Notes: a model not told the origin generated them from the sequence alone. 64,000 bases of DNA from Candidatus Abyssobacteria bacterium SURF_17 (GCA_003598055.1 QZKI01000015.1:1-64000); one strand, 5' to 3'; positions 8,145 through 17,138 are shown, counted from the first letter of the stretch. Program-made: numbers and translations.

Positions 8145-9218
8145 TCACTGTTCGCATTCCCTGTTTCCCTCGAGTAGTTCGATCTCAATCTCGAGCCCCA
8201 GGAGATTCTCGGACATTCGCGTTTCCGCTGGCAGCCGAACAGCGTCCTTCGCGGTAGTCACCATGAATTCGGCGCCTGACCGTTTCGCTTCTTCGTTTAT
8301 TCGGTCCATGTCGGCCGCGTCGTACCAATGATGGTCCTTGAAAACAATGGCGCGCACTATGTTTGCGCCGATTCGTCGCAACGTTTGCTCGAATGATGCC
8401 GGATTACCGATACCGGAAAATGCAAGCACCTTCTTGCCTGCGAGCATGTCGCACACATGCTTCGTCCCGTCGTTCAGTCGCACCAGCCAAACGGGCCGGT
8501 GCGCGCTCTTGAGTATCCGGGCGGTCGGGTTGACCGTTCTGAGTATTGCCACAGCATGAGTGCAATCGCGCTCATCCGCGTGAGTGACGAGAAAGCACGT
8601 GGCCCTTGCCAGAGCCGAGAGCGGCTCGCGCAAAAGACCCCGCGGCAGCAGATGACCGAATCCGAAGGGGTTCGAGCAGTCGATAGTGACAATATCCTCA
8701 TCTCTCGCCAATGCCCGGTGCTGGAAGCCGTCGTCAAGCAGGATGATATCGGGTTGAAAGCGTTCGATTGTAAAATGTGCTCCCTTGACCCGGTTGCCGC
8801 ACACAACCACGGGAATGCCCGGCAGTTTTTCTGCAATGAGATATGGCTCATCGCCGGATTCCCTCGGTGAGAGACGAGTTTTTGTGAAATCCGACACGGC
8901 AAGCGGCTCGTCAATCGGCGTGATACGACCATAGCCCCGGCTGAGCACAGCGACTTTCTTGCCGTCGTTCGTGAAACGTCGGGCGAAGTGTATTACCGCA
9001 GGCGTCTTTCCCGTGCCTCCGGCTACGATATTTCCTATGCTAATCACCCGTGCGTCAACCCTGACTTGATGCAAGAGGCCCGCGTCAAACGCTGTCCGTT
9101 TTGCCTGATAGCCGAGGAAATAGAAGCCGGAGGCGGCGAATAATGCAGCGCGGGCGATGGATGGGCCGATGCCTCTCGCCTCACCTGAGACGATTCGCAT
9201 GTGGAGTTCTCGATTCAT
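8145..9218 (-). CDS. lpxK: Tetraacyldisaccharide 4'-kinase
   Basis: The 357-residue length fits LpxK, the inner-membrane-associated kinase that phosphorylates the 4' position of the lipid A precursor DSMP to give lipid IVA. An N-terminal hydrophobic helix (IARAALFAASGFYFLGYQAKR) precedes the P-loop SIGNIVAGGTGKTP at residues ~60-72. Further family blocks are VLSRGYGR, DEPYLIAEKLPGIPVVVCGNR and ILLDDGFQHRAL, where the last contains the conserved D-D-G-F-Q-H segment. This gene is the best evidence in the window for an outer membrane with lipid A. It is the last gene of the ~30 kb minus-strand array, 18 nt after dprA. Confidence 0.93.
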   Translation of the reverse strand: MNRELHMRIVSGEARGIGPSIARAALFAASGFYFLGYQAKRTAFDAGLLHQVRVDARVISIGNIVAGGTGKTPAVIHFARRFTNDGKKVAVLSRGYGRITPIDEPLAVSDFTKTRLSPRESGDEPYLIAEKLPGIPVVVCGNRVKGAHFTIERFQPDIILLDDGFQHRALARDEDIVTIDCSNPFGFGHLLPRGLLREPLSALARATCFLVTHADERDCTHAVAILRTVNPTARILKSAHRPVWLVRLNDGTKHVCDMLAGKKVLAFSGIGNPASFEQTLRRIGANIVRAIVFKDHHWYDAADMDRINEEAKRSGAEFMVTTAKDAVRLPAETRMSENLLGLEIEIELLEGNRECEQ

Positions 9219-9236
9219 GGAATGCGGCGGCCACGA

Positions 9237-10343
9237 TCAGACGCGGCGAATAAAGTGCTTGCCCGAGAGCTGTCGAATAAGTCCTTTGAGCTCGAGTTGC
9301 ATCAGGATGCTGGCGGTCTGCGAGGCGGAGAGGTTGCATCCCTCCCCTATGTCGTCAATATGTACCGGCACCATGGAAAGGAAATTGAAAACCTTTTTTT
9401 CTTCGGCGGACATGGGCACGTTTGCCGATGCATCGGGCTCGACTTGCTTTTCTTCCTCGCACGTGACCCCTTCAAGGTTCCTCTCAATTTCAGATATAAT
9501 ATCATACACGTTTTCTACAAGCTTGGCGCCGTCCTTTATCAGTTTGTGACATCCTTCGCTGTATGGCGAATAGATATTCCCCGGCACAGCGAAGACTTCC
9601 CGCCCCTGCTCGAGCGCATGCCGCGCGGTTATGAGAGCGCCGCTCCTGTTTGGAGCTTCGACCACGAGCGTTCCAAGTGAAAGGCCGCTTACAATACGAT
9701 TGCGCAGAGGGAAGAAGCCGGGGTCCGGCTCACAGCCCATCGGGAACTCCGATAGGAGCGCTCCCGAACGTGCTATCTGCTCGTAAATTTTCGCATTGGC
9801 GCGCGGATAGACGACATCGACACCGCAGCCAAGCACTGCGAGAGTGCGTCCGCCCGCGGCGAGTGACCCCTTATGGGCAGCGGCATCAATGCCGTGAGCG
9901 AGACCGCTGACAACCGTGAGCCCGAGGCGGGCAAGGTCTGCCGCAAGCCGTTCGGCCACCATCTTTCCGTAGTGAGTGGCCCGTCTCGTGCCGACGATAC
10001 TGACAGCGTTCACGTCTGAAGCATGGAGCGTTCCTTTCACATAGAGAATCGGGGGGGGGTCATGGATATTTTTCAATCGTTCGGGATAGGAGTCGCTATT
10101 GAAGGTGAGCACTGCGACGCCATGCTTACGGGTCAGGTCAATGGCTTTGGCAAGCTCGGAGGCGCAGCCTGTCCGGATGGACTCGATCACGGAAGCGGTC
10201 AAGTCAGGCACTTCTCTGAGCGCAGCCTTGGATGCGTCGAGGGCACTACGCGGACCTCCGAAATGGTGGACGAGCTTGAAGAACGTCTTCGGCCCCACAC
10301 CGGGAATAAGACTGAGCTCCACCCAATCGCGGACTTCGTCCAT
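9237..10343 (-). CDS. dprA: DNA processing protein DprA (Smf)
   Basis: The 368-residue protein is a single-stranded DNA-binding protein that loads RecA on incoming DNA during natural transformation. An N-terminal helix-hairpin-helix region (LSLIPGVGPKTFFKLV) is followed by a Rossmann-like fold with VSIVGTRRATHYG, VVSGLAHGIDAAAH, LAVLGCGVDVVYPRAN and FPLRNRIVSGLS. All of these are hallmarks of the family. Residues ~310-368 form a winged-helix C-terminus, as in many longer DprA proteins. The codons of the DPPP motif contain a run of nine C on the coding strand (10051-10059), a possible slippage site. Upstream is pilT, another gene linked to DNA uptake or pilus dynamics. Confidence 0.93.
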   Translation of the reverse strand: MDEVRDWVELSLIPGVGPKTFFKLVHHFGGPRSALDASKAALREVPDLTASVIESIRTGCASELAKAIDLTRKHGVAVLTFNSDSYPERLKNIHDPPPILYVKGTLHASDVNAVSIVGTRRATHYGKMVAERLAADLARLGLTVVSGLAHGIDAAAHKGSLAAGGRTLAVLGCGVDVVYPRANAKIYEQIARSGALLSEFPMGCEPDPGFFPLRNRIVSGLSLGTLVVEAPNRSGALITARHALEQGREVFAVPGNIYSPYSEGCHKLIKDGAKLVENVYDIISEIERNLEGVTCEEEKQVEPDASANVPMSAEEKKVFNFLSMVPVHIDDIGEGCNLSASQTASILMQLELKGLIRQLSGKHFIRRV

Positions 10344-10380
10344 GTTTGCCGCGCAATCCCCGAGAGTCTTTCGGTTGTGT

Positions 10381-11448
10381 TCAGATAAGGCCGCGCAATC
10401 TCAGCGAGAGGTCCTTCGGGCTGGACGCGAACTGGAGCGCCACCTCTTCGGATACTTCCTCGGCTTCCCAGAGTTCATAAAGATGCTGGTCAAAGGTCTG
10501 CATACCGTAGGTTTCGCGGCCCTCGCTCATCAAGGCGCTAATCTGCGACGGGTCAGCCTGCATTTTTATCCGCTCCTTCACCAGCGGGGTGCCGATGAGA
10601 ACTTCTACGGCAGCAATTCTGCCGACGCCCGATTTACGCGGGACAAGCCGCTGCGAGACCACGGCCCTCAAGCATGCGGCGAATTGATTCCTGACCTGTT
10701 GATGTTGCGACGGCGGGAAGAAGTCGGTGATACGATTGACGGTTTCAATCGCGTCCGGCGTATGCAGTGTCGAGAGAACGAGGTGTCCGGTCTCCGCAGC
10801 CTGCATGGCAGCGAAAACCGTTTCGGGGTCGCGCATTTCACCAAGCATGATGACATCGGGGTCCTGGCGCACGACCGTTCGCATGGAATCGACAAACGAA
10901 TTTGTGTCGCTGCCGACCTGCCGCTGGGTGACCATTCCCTTCCTGTCCATATGAACGAATTCGATCGGATCCTCAATTGTGACCACGTGCTTGGGGGTAT
11001 TTGTGTTTATATAAGCTATCATGGCTGCCAGCGTGGTGGATTTTCCGCTGCCGGTAGGCCCGGTGACAAGGGTTAATCCCCGAGGAGTCTTGCAGAGGTC
11101 CTCCAACACGAGCGGGAGTTTCAGCTCCCGGATCGTCGGGATTTCAAAGGGAATCAGACGGAACACAATACGAACGTTTCCCATTTCACGGCTGACGTTG
11201 ACGCGAAATCTTGACAACTCGGACACGGCATATGCGACATCGAGTTCTCGCTTTTCCTGAAACGTCTTCAACTCCTGGTCGGTCAGAATCTGGTTCAAGA
11301 TTTCATCGATATCCTTCCGGGTAAGCGGAGAGTAATCAAGCCGCACGAGCCGTCCGTCGTAACGAATCACCGGCGGATTGCCTGCCTTGAAGTGGATATC
11401 GGACCCGCATTGACCGACCACGGTGTGCAGCAACGCATGCAAGTTCAT
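10381..11448 (-). CDS. pilT: Type IV pilus retraction ATPase PilT
   Basis: The protein has 355 residues starting at the second Met of the ORF, since AGGAG lies 8 nt before ATG at 11448 but only 2 nt before the first. The N-terminal domain (GSDIHFKAGNPPVIRYDG) is typical of PilT-like ATPases. The Walker A GPTGSGKST is at ~130-138, followed by an Asp box (VVTIEDPIEFVH), Walker B (DPDVIMLGEMRD) and His box (TGHLVLSTLHT). It is a cytoplasmic hexameric motor that depolymerises pilins. The canonical C-terminal AIRNLIRE helix is not obvious. It sits at the matching place as ALMSEGRETYGMQTFDQ, a common PilT variant. No pilB, pilC or pilin gene lies in the window. Confidence 0.92.
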   Translation of the reverse strand: MNLHALLHTVVGQCGSDIHFKAGNPPVIRYDGRLVRLDYSPLTRKDIDEILNQILTDQELKTFQEKRELDVAYAVSELSRFRVNVSREMGNVRIVFRLIPFEIPTIRELKLPLVLEDLCKTPRGLTLVTGPTGSGKSTTLAAMIAYINTNTPKHVVTIEDPIEFVHMDRKGMVTQRQVGSDTNSFVDSMRTVVRQDPDVIMLGEMRDPETVFAAMQAAETGHLVLSTLHTPDAIETVNRITDFFPPSQHQQVRNQFAACLRAVVSQRLVPRKSGVGRIAAVEVLIGTPLVKERIKMQADPSQISALMSEGRETYGMQTFDQHLYELWEAEEVSEEVALQFASSPKDLSLRLRGLI

Positions 11449-11478
11449 GGGCATATCTCCTGTCGATTCCGGTCTACG

Positions 11479-12507
11479 CTAGTCGGTAGTTGCGAAGCAT
11501 TTCCATCCACCGTCCGAGGAGCAAGACTCGTGCCACTCCCCTACCATCGCTTGGCAGACATCGATTATCTCTCCAACGGTCTTCGAGCGATTTATCTTTT
11601 CCCTCGCCTTTGCGGCATTTTTCATTCCTTTCACATACCATGCGGCATGTTTGCGCATTTTCAGGGCCGCGGTCCGCTCACCCTCGTATTTGACCAAAAG
11701 CGTGCAGTGTCTGACCATCGTGTGTAATCTCTCGCTTTGAGAGGGTTCAGGCGCAAGCTCGTTCCGCTCCAACAGCGTGAGTGTTCGACTGAAGGCCCAG
11801 GGGTTCCCCTGTGCTGCGCGTGCTATCATCACGAGGTCGCACCCGGTTTCCTCAAGCATCTGTCTCGCATCATTCGGAGAATGGACATCGCCGCTGCCGA
11901 TGACTGGAATATTCACGTTCTTTTTGGTCAGCGTGATCAAACTCCAGTCCGCTTTTCCCGCAAACCCCTGCGCCTTTGTGCGAGGATGAAGGGCAATCGC
12001 AGAAGCACCTGCCTTCTCAAGCATTTGCGCAAGCTCAGGCGCGTTTATTGTGCTTTCATCCCAGCCGGCACGCAATTTCACGGTCACCGGTTTATTGGTG
12101 GATCCCACGGCTGCTGCCACGATCTCGCAGGCCAGCTTCGGTGTTCTCAGAAGGGAGGCGCCACCCGCGTGGCCCGCCACCTTGGGTACTGGACAGCCCA
12201 TGTTGATGTCAATCAGGTCAATTGGATGGGAATTCAATATCTCAACGGCTCTGGCTATGATGTCCGGTTCGCCCCCGAAAATCTGAACTCCGACCGGTCT
12301 CTCGGCCGCGTCGGATATGAGAAGGTCGAAGGTCTTCCGACTGCCAAGGCACAAGGCTTTCGCGCTGATGAGGGGAATATATACGAGTGCCGCTCCGAAA
12401 GACTTGGCGATCAGCCGGGACGCGATATCCGTGATACCGGACATTGGCGCAAGCACCACGGGGGCATCCACTTCAACATGCCCTATTCGTGTTTGAGCTC
12501 TTTCCAT
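11479..12507 (-). CDS. tRNA-dihydrouridine synthase (Dus, DusB-like)
   Basis: The protein has 342 residues. This TIM-barrel flavoenzyme reduces uridines in the tRNA D-loop using NADPH and FMN. Supporting motifs are LAPMSGITDIASRLI at the N-terminus, DINMGCPVPKV with the catalytic Cys, VTVKLRAGWD, and VIGSGDVHSPNDARQMLEETGCDLVMIARAAQGNPWAF, which forms the FMN phosphate site. The C-terminal helical domain is present (LVKYEGERTAALKMRKHAAWYVKGM). It overlaps the end of tsaD by 25 nt, so the two tRNA-modification genes are probably co-translated. Assignment to the DusB subgroup is by overall look and is not certain. Confidence 0.9.
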   Translation of the reverse strand: MERAQTRIGHVEVDAPVVLAPMSGITDIASRLIAKSFGAALVYIPLISAKALCLGSRKTFDLLISDAAERPVGVQIFGGEPDIIARAVEILNSHPIDLIDINMGCPVPKVAGHAGGASLLRTPKLACEIVAAAVGSTNKPVTVKLRAGWDESTINAPELAQMLEKAGASAIALHPRTKAQGFAGKADWSLITLTKKNVNIPVIGSGDVHSPNDARQMLEETGCDLVMIARAAQGNPWAFSRTLTLLERNELAPEPSQSERLHTMVRHCTLLVKYEGERTAALKMRKHAAWYVKGMKNAAKAREKINRSKTVGEIIDVCQAMVGEWHESCSSDGGWKCFATTD

Positions 12508-13511
12508 AGCGAAGATGAGAGCCGCAGATTCGGCTCGGCGTTGAGAGTCTTGTCGGCATAATACCCTGAGCGGTGTCGGTAGTAGCCCACCGAAGCGGTC
12601 ATTGCGCCATTATCGAGGCAGAGTTCCGGCGGTGGAACAAAGACATCACACCCAGCCTTGCTCACAATAGTCTCCCTGATGCAGCGGTTGGCGATAACCC
12701 CGCCCCCCAGCGCGAGATTGCTTACGCCGGTTTCGCGAACGGCCCGCCGCGCTTTTTCGGCGAGCACATCGGCCACGGCAGCCTGAAAGCTGGCCGCGAC
12801 GTCGGGCACGAGTTCGACAAAATCGCTGCGTTCTTTCAGCTCGGCCTGACAATAAAGAACCGCCGTCTTCAGGCCGCTGAAGCTGAAGTCGAACCCCGGT
12901 TCGGAAAGCATCGGGCGGGGAAAATCAAACGCACGCGGATTGCCGTGTGCTGCGATGCGTTCGATTGCCGGGCCGCCGGGATAGTCAAGATTCAGCAGCT
13001 TCGCAACCTTATCGAACGCCTCTCCCGCCGCGTCATCGCGCGTGCGGCCCAGAATGCGATACTGAAGCGGTCCCCTGCACTCGATCAAGTCCGTGTGTCC
13101 GCCCGACGCGACGAGAGCGACAAAGGGAAAGCGCAAAGATGCTCCTGCGACGATGTTTGCGTAGATGTGCCCTTCGAGGTGATGAACAGGTACAAGCGGT
13201 TTGCCCGTAACATACGCGAGCGCCTTGGCGAAGCTGATGCCGACCAGCAGCGACCCCACCAACCCCGGGCCGACAGTCACGGCGATTATGTCAATCTGCC
13301 CGAGGGAGCAGCCGGCCTTTTCGAGCGCCGCGCGAAGCATCGGCGTGATGACCCTGAGGTGCGCGCGGGAGGCAATCTCGGGCACGACTCCTCCGAACCG
13401 TTCATGCAGCGGAATTTGAGACGCGACCTGGTTTGCAAGGATATGGGTTCCGCTCTCGACGATAGCGACGCCGGTTTCGTCACAGGATGTTTCGATTCCA
13501 AGTACCAACAT
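12483..13511 (-). CDS. tsaD: tRNA N6-adenosine threonylcarbamoyltransferase TsaD
   Basis: The protein has 342 residues, the normal length. It is the ASKHA-fold catalytic subunit that transfers the threonylcarbamoyl group to A37 of ANN-decoding tRNAs, together with TsaB and TsaE (not in this window). It starts with MLVLGIETSCDETGVAIV, has the metal-binding HHLEGH at 110-115 (H111 and H115), VASGGHTDL in the middle and NLALGGGVIAN near the C-terminal nucleotide site. It follows the polysaccharide deacetylase gene by 9 nt and overlaps the dus gene. Confidence 0.96.
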   Translation of the reverse strand: MLVLGIETSCDETGVAIVESGTHILANQVASQIPLHERFGGVVPEIASRAHLRVITPMLRAALEKAGCSLGQIDIIAVTVGPGLVGSLLVGISFAKALAYVTGKPLVPVHHLEGHIYANIVAGASLRFPFVALVASGGHTDLIECRGPLQYRILGRTRDDAAGEAFDKVAKLLNLDYPGGPAIERIAAHGNPRAFDFPRPMLSEPGFDFSFSGLKTAVLYCQAELKERSDFVELVPDVAASFQAAVADVLAEKARRAVRETGVSNLALGGGVIANRCIRETIVSKAGCDVFVPPPELCLDNGAMTASVGYYRHRSGYYADKTLNAEPNLRLSSSLWKELKHE

Positions 13512-13520
13512 TGCTGAGCG

Positions 13521-14648
13521 CTAGTTGACCAACTGAGAGGCGTAGACGAGCTCGATTCCCCGCTCGTCCATTATGGAAAACATGTCCTGAAGAGCCTGCA
13601 TGGTGGCCGGGTGGACGTGGCAGATACCAATAGCCTTTCCCTTGTGCTCGGCCTCCTCCATCAAGAGTTCCAGACGGCCCTTAATGTATTCTATATTCTT
13701 CTCATTGTCGAGAAAAATATCATTCTCCGCAGCCCGCACGCCGAAGCTCCTGGCGACTTGATATGCAACTGATTCGCTCGTTGTACGGCTGTCGATGAAG
13801 TACATGTTTTGCTCGGCGAGGTACGTCATAACGCGCATCATTGCCTGCCGGTCGCACGTCATCTTGGAGCCCTGATGATTATTGACTCCTGCGACGTGAG
13901 GGATAGATTCGAAGTCCTTTTCCAACATCCACCGCAGCGTCTTATCGTTCATGTCGGGCGAAATGAACCCGGGGTTGCGCCGCAGATGCCGGCCGGATTC
14001 CATCGGCAGATGCAGCATGATTTCGTATCCCATCTCATGCGCCACCTCCGCGATGTGCCGCGAGTGTTTGAGCTGCGGGAATATGGATATGGTCATCGGC
14101 CTTCGCAGGTTCAGCAGCTCAAGGGCGCGTCGGACATCGTATCCGACATCATCCACTATGAGCGCCACTTTGGGCCTCTGTTCTTCCACTTCCTCTTTGG
14201 GTATGGAGACGATGTGCTTCTGCCGCAGGAGCATCTGATAAATGGGCAGATCGTCAAAGTAAACCGACAACTGAAGTTCTTTGTGAAGCGCCCCGCGACT
14301 TCTTCTTTCCTCTCTCACGGTAGTGGCGGGAATGTCGAGGCCGTGCTGCAGGCTTTTGCTGAGAGAATACATTGACTGCGATTCATCGAGCGTCACCACA
14401 ACTTCGATCTGTTCCCAGCTAAGCGTTCCATTATGTTTTCGGACGTAATTCTTGCGCACTTCCAGCGGGCTCGCTTCGGCCGCCGACAGGGTTGCAGAAA
14501 AGTTCGAGTCAACTTTTCTGGCGAGGAGTGAAAGATTCGTGTTGCTCTCGAAGAGCAGAGCCGTTGCAACATATGTTCCCGCGAAGAATGCGACAAGCGC
14601 CGCGAGAAGCAATGCCACCCTGACCTTCTTGCGTATCCTTGGTTTCAT
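13521..14648 (-). CDS. Divergent polysaccharide deacetylase family protein (YibQ-like)
   Basis: The protein has 375 residues from ATG 14648 (MKPRIRKKVRVALLLAALVAFFAG). The track's start at 14696 lacks a ribosome site and would put 16 extra residues before the signal anchor. A charged N-terminus and one transmembrane helix anchor it in the inner membrane. The C-terminal ~220 residues form the 'divergent polysaccharide deacetylase' (YibQ/DUF610) domain: VALIVDDVGYD, MTISIFPQLKHSRHIAE, GYEIMLHLPMES, GVNNHQGSKMT, FIDSRTT and AIGICHVHP. Such proteins are thought to act on peptidoglycan or other envelope glycans. The exact substrate is unproven. It lies with GerMN and amidase genes, consistent with cell-wall trimming. 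Confidence 0.85.
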   Translation of the reverse strand: MKPRIRKKVRVALLLAALVAFFAGTYVATALLFESNTNLSLLARKVDSNFSATLSAAEASPLEVRKNYVRKHNGTLSWEQIEVVVTLDESQSMYSLSKSLQHGLDIPATTVREERRSRGALHKELQLSVYFDDLPIYQMLLRQKHIVSIPKEEVEEQRPKVALIVDDVGYDVRRALELLNLRRPMTISIFPQLKHSRHIAEVAHEMGYEIMLHLPMESGRHLRRNPGFISPDMNDKTLRWMLEKDFESIPHVAGVNNHQGSKMTCDRQAMMRVMTYLAEQNMYFIDSRTTSESVAYQVARSFGVRAAENDIFLDNEKNIEYIKGRLELLMEEAEHKGKAIGICHVHPATMQALQDMFSIMDERGIELVYASQLVN

Positions 14649-14937
14649 CCTGAACGCACCGTCTCCGGGAAATTGGCCTTGAACGGAGATTGGCATCGAC
14701 TGCGGCGGATGGGGAGCGCAGACGCCGCACTCCCAATTTCCAATTTTCTTGAATTCCCTGTGTGGCAGTTATAAGAATGAATTCCCTTATACACGGGCGC
14801 CATGAATCGCGCCCTTGCAGCGGCCGCAGACGTGCGATTCATGGCGCCCAGCCCGTTCATTGATTGCGGCTGTGCCGGGGGCCATGCCATTCTGACGAGC
14901 TTGCGCAAAAGCAAAGCGTCAACGCTCACAGTGGTAT
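14649..14937. other. Gap between the GerMN gene and the polysaccharide deacetylase gene
   Basis: A 289-base gap inside an otherwise tightly packed array. It contains a strong hairpin (14795-14849, listed separately) and otherwise no gene or promoter I can support. Confidence 0.5.
14795..14849. repeat. Perfect 16-bp inverted repeat, long intergenic hairpin
   Basis: GGGCGCCATGAATCGC at 14795-14810 is exactly complementary to GCGATTCATGGCGCCC at 14834-14849, with a 23-base loop that itself contains the palindrome GCGGCCGC. There is no run of T after either arm, so it is not a standard intrinsic terminator. It may be a REP-like dispersed element or an mRNA-processing or stability structure between the GerMN and deacetylase genes. 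Confidence 0.8.
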
Positions 14938-15546
14938 TCAGACTTTCGGTTGCTCGGATGACATGTCGGTCATCCACGTCGTATTCGGGGAGAGGGGTTC
15001 TCTCAGGTCCAGGTGACCCGCGAGCGTCTCCACCTCGTTGCCCTCCACCAGTATTTGCACTCTGCTGATTCCATGGATATTCTCCGCCAGCGTATTCACG
15101 ATAGAGTAAACCGTAAGCAATTCCCCGGCGGATCCGCCGGAGTGATTGGTTTGCAGCTCACGACTGAAATCGAGCACAAGCGTGTCACCGAGTTGATACG
15201 CCCCGAGCAACTGTGCATCGGAAGGTATTGTCGAAGAGAGCGTCGGCGACCGTGGCCCCCTGATGAGTTCAGAAATTATTGTTGCGCAATTTCCCGCCGT
15301 CTCTGAGCCCAGGCGCGTGCGTCTTTTCTCGGACCGGAGTGCAAGGGTTTCTCCATCGGCAAAATAGAGGGTTATCTCTTGTTCACTGGGTGGCGGAGCC
15401 ACGGAAGGCAGCGGAGGCACGACCGTTGTCGGTTCGGGGCCAGGAACAAGTTCCCTCAAGAGTCTCCAGCCGAATCCAACCAGGAGAATCACCACCGCCG
15501 TCCATAGGACGACGAAGGCTATTTGCAGGGGGCGCTTTCTCATCAA
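14938..15546 (-). CDS. Membrane-anchored GerMN-domain protein
   Basis: The protein has 202 residues. A single N-terminal transmembrane helix (LQIAFVVLWTAVVILLVGFGW) and a proline-rich spacer lead to a GerMN domain (residues ~55-185): ITLYFADGETLALRSEKRR, ELIRGPRSPTLSSTIPSDAQLLGAYQLGDTLVLDFSREL and LLTVYSIVNTLAENIHGISRVQILVEGNEVETLAGHLDLREPL. The domain is named after the spore germination protein GerM, but it is widespread in non-sporulating bacteria as an envelope lipoprotein or anchored protein whose role is linked to peptidoglycan. Its start codon overlaps the amidase stop by 4 nt, so a joint function is likely. There is no Cys lipobox, so it is a membrane-anchored protein and not a lipoprotein. 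Confidence 0.85.
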   Translation of the reverse strand: MMRKRPLQIAFVVLWTAVVILLVGFGWRLLRELVPGPEPTTVVPPLPSVAPPPSEQEITLYFADGETLALRSEKRRTRLGSETAGNCATIISELIRGPRSPTLSSTIPSDAQLLGAYQLGDTLVLDFSRELQTNHSGGSAGELLTVYSIVNTLAENIHGISRVQILVEGNEVETLAGHLDLREPLSPNTTWMTDMSSEQPKV

Positions 15547-17138
15547 GGATTTGATGTGCCGTTCGAGAAACCGAGCCTGCTTTCGAACCGGTTCTTATAA
15601 TCAGTCACCGCGGCCGCCAACGCCTCGGCGGCCCTGCCCCTGAAGTCGTCCGTCTTCAATCTCGTTTCCTCGATACGGTTAGATATAAATCCGACTTCAA
15701 CCAACACCGACGGCATCGCAACGCCGGCAAGCACGATGAATTGCGCCTGCCTTACCCCGCGGTCTTGTGTGCTGAGTCGCTCGGCCATTTCCCGTTGCAC
15801 CATGAAGGCCATTTCGCTGCTTTCCGAGATGAACTCAGTGAACTGCAAATCCCATAATATCGGGGTAAGCCTCGCTTCGACGGCTTCGTTTCCCTCATTC
15901 TCAAAGGCAATTACGGCATTTTCCATCGCCGCCGTAGCCTCGGCGCTTGGGTCGACGGCATCGGAAATATAATACGCCTCGAAGCCCGTCACCGCCGTAC
16001 TTGCGTGTGAATTCGTATGAATGCTGATGAACAGGTCAGCGGGGGAGCCATTCTTGGCCCGGTTGGCGATGGCCGTGCGCTCCTTCAGCGAAACGAATTG
16101 GTCATCCGTGCGCGTCAGGACAACCTTCACATTCGTGCCGCGCTCGAGGAGTTCCTTGAGCTTGAGAGCAATGTCAAGGGTAACATCTTTCTCCAGCAGC
16201 CCGTCTCGCCCGCGAGCTCCGACGTCCTTGCCTCCATGTCCTGCATCGATAACGACTGTTGTGAAGGAAATGCGTTGGTCCGGCAGTATCGGAACCGGCT
16301 CCGTCCACTCGCTCGACCTGGAGGTTGAAACGGATCGAGTCAACGGTGTCCGTTTCGCGAGAGAGTCAGTAGGTCGTATGTCGAGGACCACTCTCAGCGG
16401 GTCGTCATGCTTCTGGACCTCACACTCGCCCCCTTCGGCGACAGTACGAATCACCAGCGTGGCATCCGTGCCATCCTGAACGGGTTCGACCGAGCGCACT
16501 ATGGCATCCCCGATGTCAAACGGAGCCACGGATTGCAGCATTCGGAAGCCGGGAAACGTGACCCTCAATGTTCCGCCGGAGCGGACACAGTTGACCTCGA
16601 TTGCATCGGAACCGCGAATCGCGGCAATATTGATGATCAAACGTGTAAGGTCTGGATAGGAAATATAGCGGATGCTCTTTATGAGGTCATGCCCGACGAT
16701 ATCGGAGTGCTGGCGTGACGCCGAGCTTGCCGACAGAATTTCCGCTGGATTAATGTCGCGACCGAGTAAGCGGGAGAAGAGCGTGGTTGCGTCGGGTAAG
16801 GACATGCTCACGGCGCCATCAAGCACGACGACAGGAGCAAGCAACTCGAGCGGCTTGCCGTCGAACATCAAGTAGTCGGTTCCGATGACGATTTCGACGT
16901 CATGGTCTCCGTAAGCAAGAGACAGTTTTCTATCGGCAGGCATCCATGACGTCGCCACTCCGAAGGAACGGGCGACCTCCGGCAGAACCACGTTTTCCCG
17001 CGCGGTCCCGGCCTGCGCGAAGGATTCGCCGGCCACAAAACAAGCAATGCCGGCAACAGATGCCAGCATAAGAATTACTGTCAATCTCTTCAAATTCACC
17101 GGAAATAGCAAGCTGCTGCGTTCACGTCCTCGCGGCAC
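15543..17138 (-). CDS. Exported N-acetylmuramoyl-L-alanine amidase (Amidase_3) with AMIN domain
   Basis: The protein has 531 residues. It starts with GTG at 17138, with AGGA 7-8 nt upstream. A signal peptide (LTVILMLASVAGIACFVAG) is followed by a copper-amine-oxidase-N-like beta domain (~70-140) and an AMIN-type localisation domain (~155-255). The C-terminal zinc-dependent Amidase_3 domain (~293-520) has VVIDAGHGGKDVGARG with a zinc His, LLEKDVTLDIALKL with the Glu, TRTDDQFVSLKERTAIAN, and DLFISIHTNSH with the second His. It cleaves the amide between MurNAc and L-Ala in peptidoglycan, as AmiA/B/C do during cell separation. Its place directly downstream of the dcw array and ssrA supports a division role. 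Confidence 0.93.
   Translation of the reverse strand: MPRGRERSSLLFPVNLKRLTVILMLASVAGIACFVAGESFAQAGTARENVVLPEVARSFGVATSWMPADRKLSLAYGDHDVEIVIGTDYLMFDGKPLELLAPVVVLDGAVSMSLPDATTLFSRLLGRDINPAEILSASSASRQHSDIVGHDLIKSIRYISYPDLTRLIINIAAIRGSDAIEVNCVRSGGTLRVTFPGFRMLQSVAPFDIGDAIVRSVEPVQDGTDATLVIRTVAEGGECEVQKHDDPLRVVLDIRPTDSLAKRTPLTRSVSTSRSSEWTEPVPILPDQRISFTTVVIDAGHGGKDVGARGRDGLLEKDVTLDIALKLKELLERGTNVKVVLTRTDDQFVSLKERTAIANRAKNGSPADLFISIHTNSHASTAVTGFEAYYISDAVDPSAEATAAMENAVIAFENEGNEAVEARLTPILWDLQFTEFISESSEMAFMVQREMAERLSTQDRGVRQAQFIVLAGVAMPSVLVEVGFISNRIEETRLKTDDFRGRAAEALAAAVTDYKNRFESRLGFSNGTSNP

Noticed and set aside
10099-11076. 325-codon plus-strand ORF over dprA and pilT
   Set aside because: It crosses the ends of two well-defined genes on the other strand and has no protein features.
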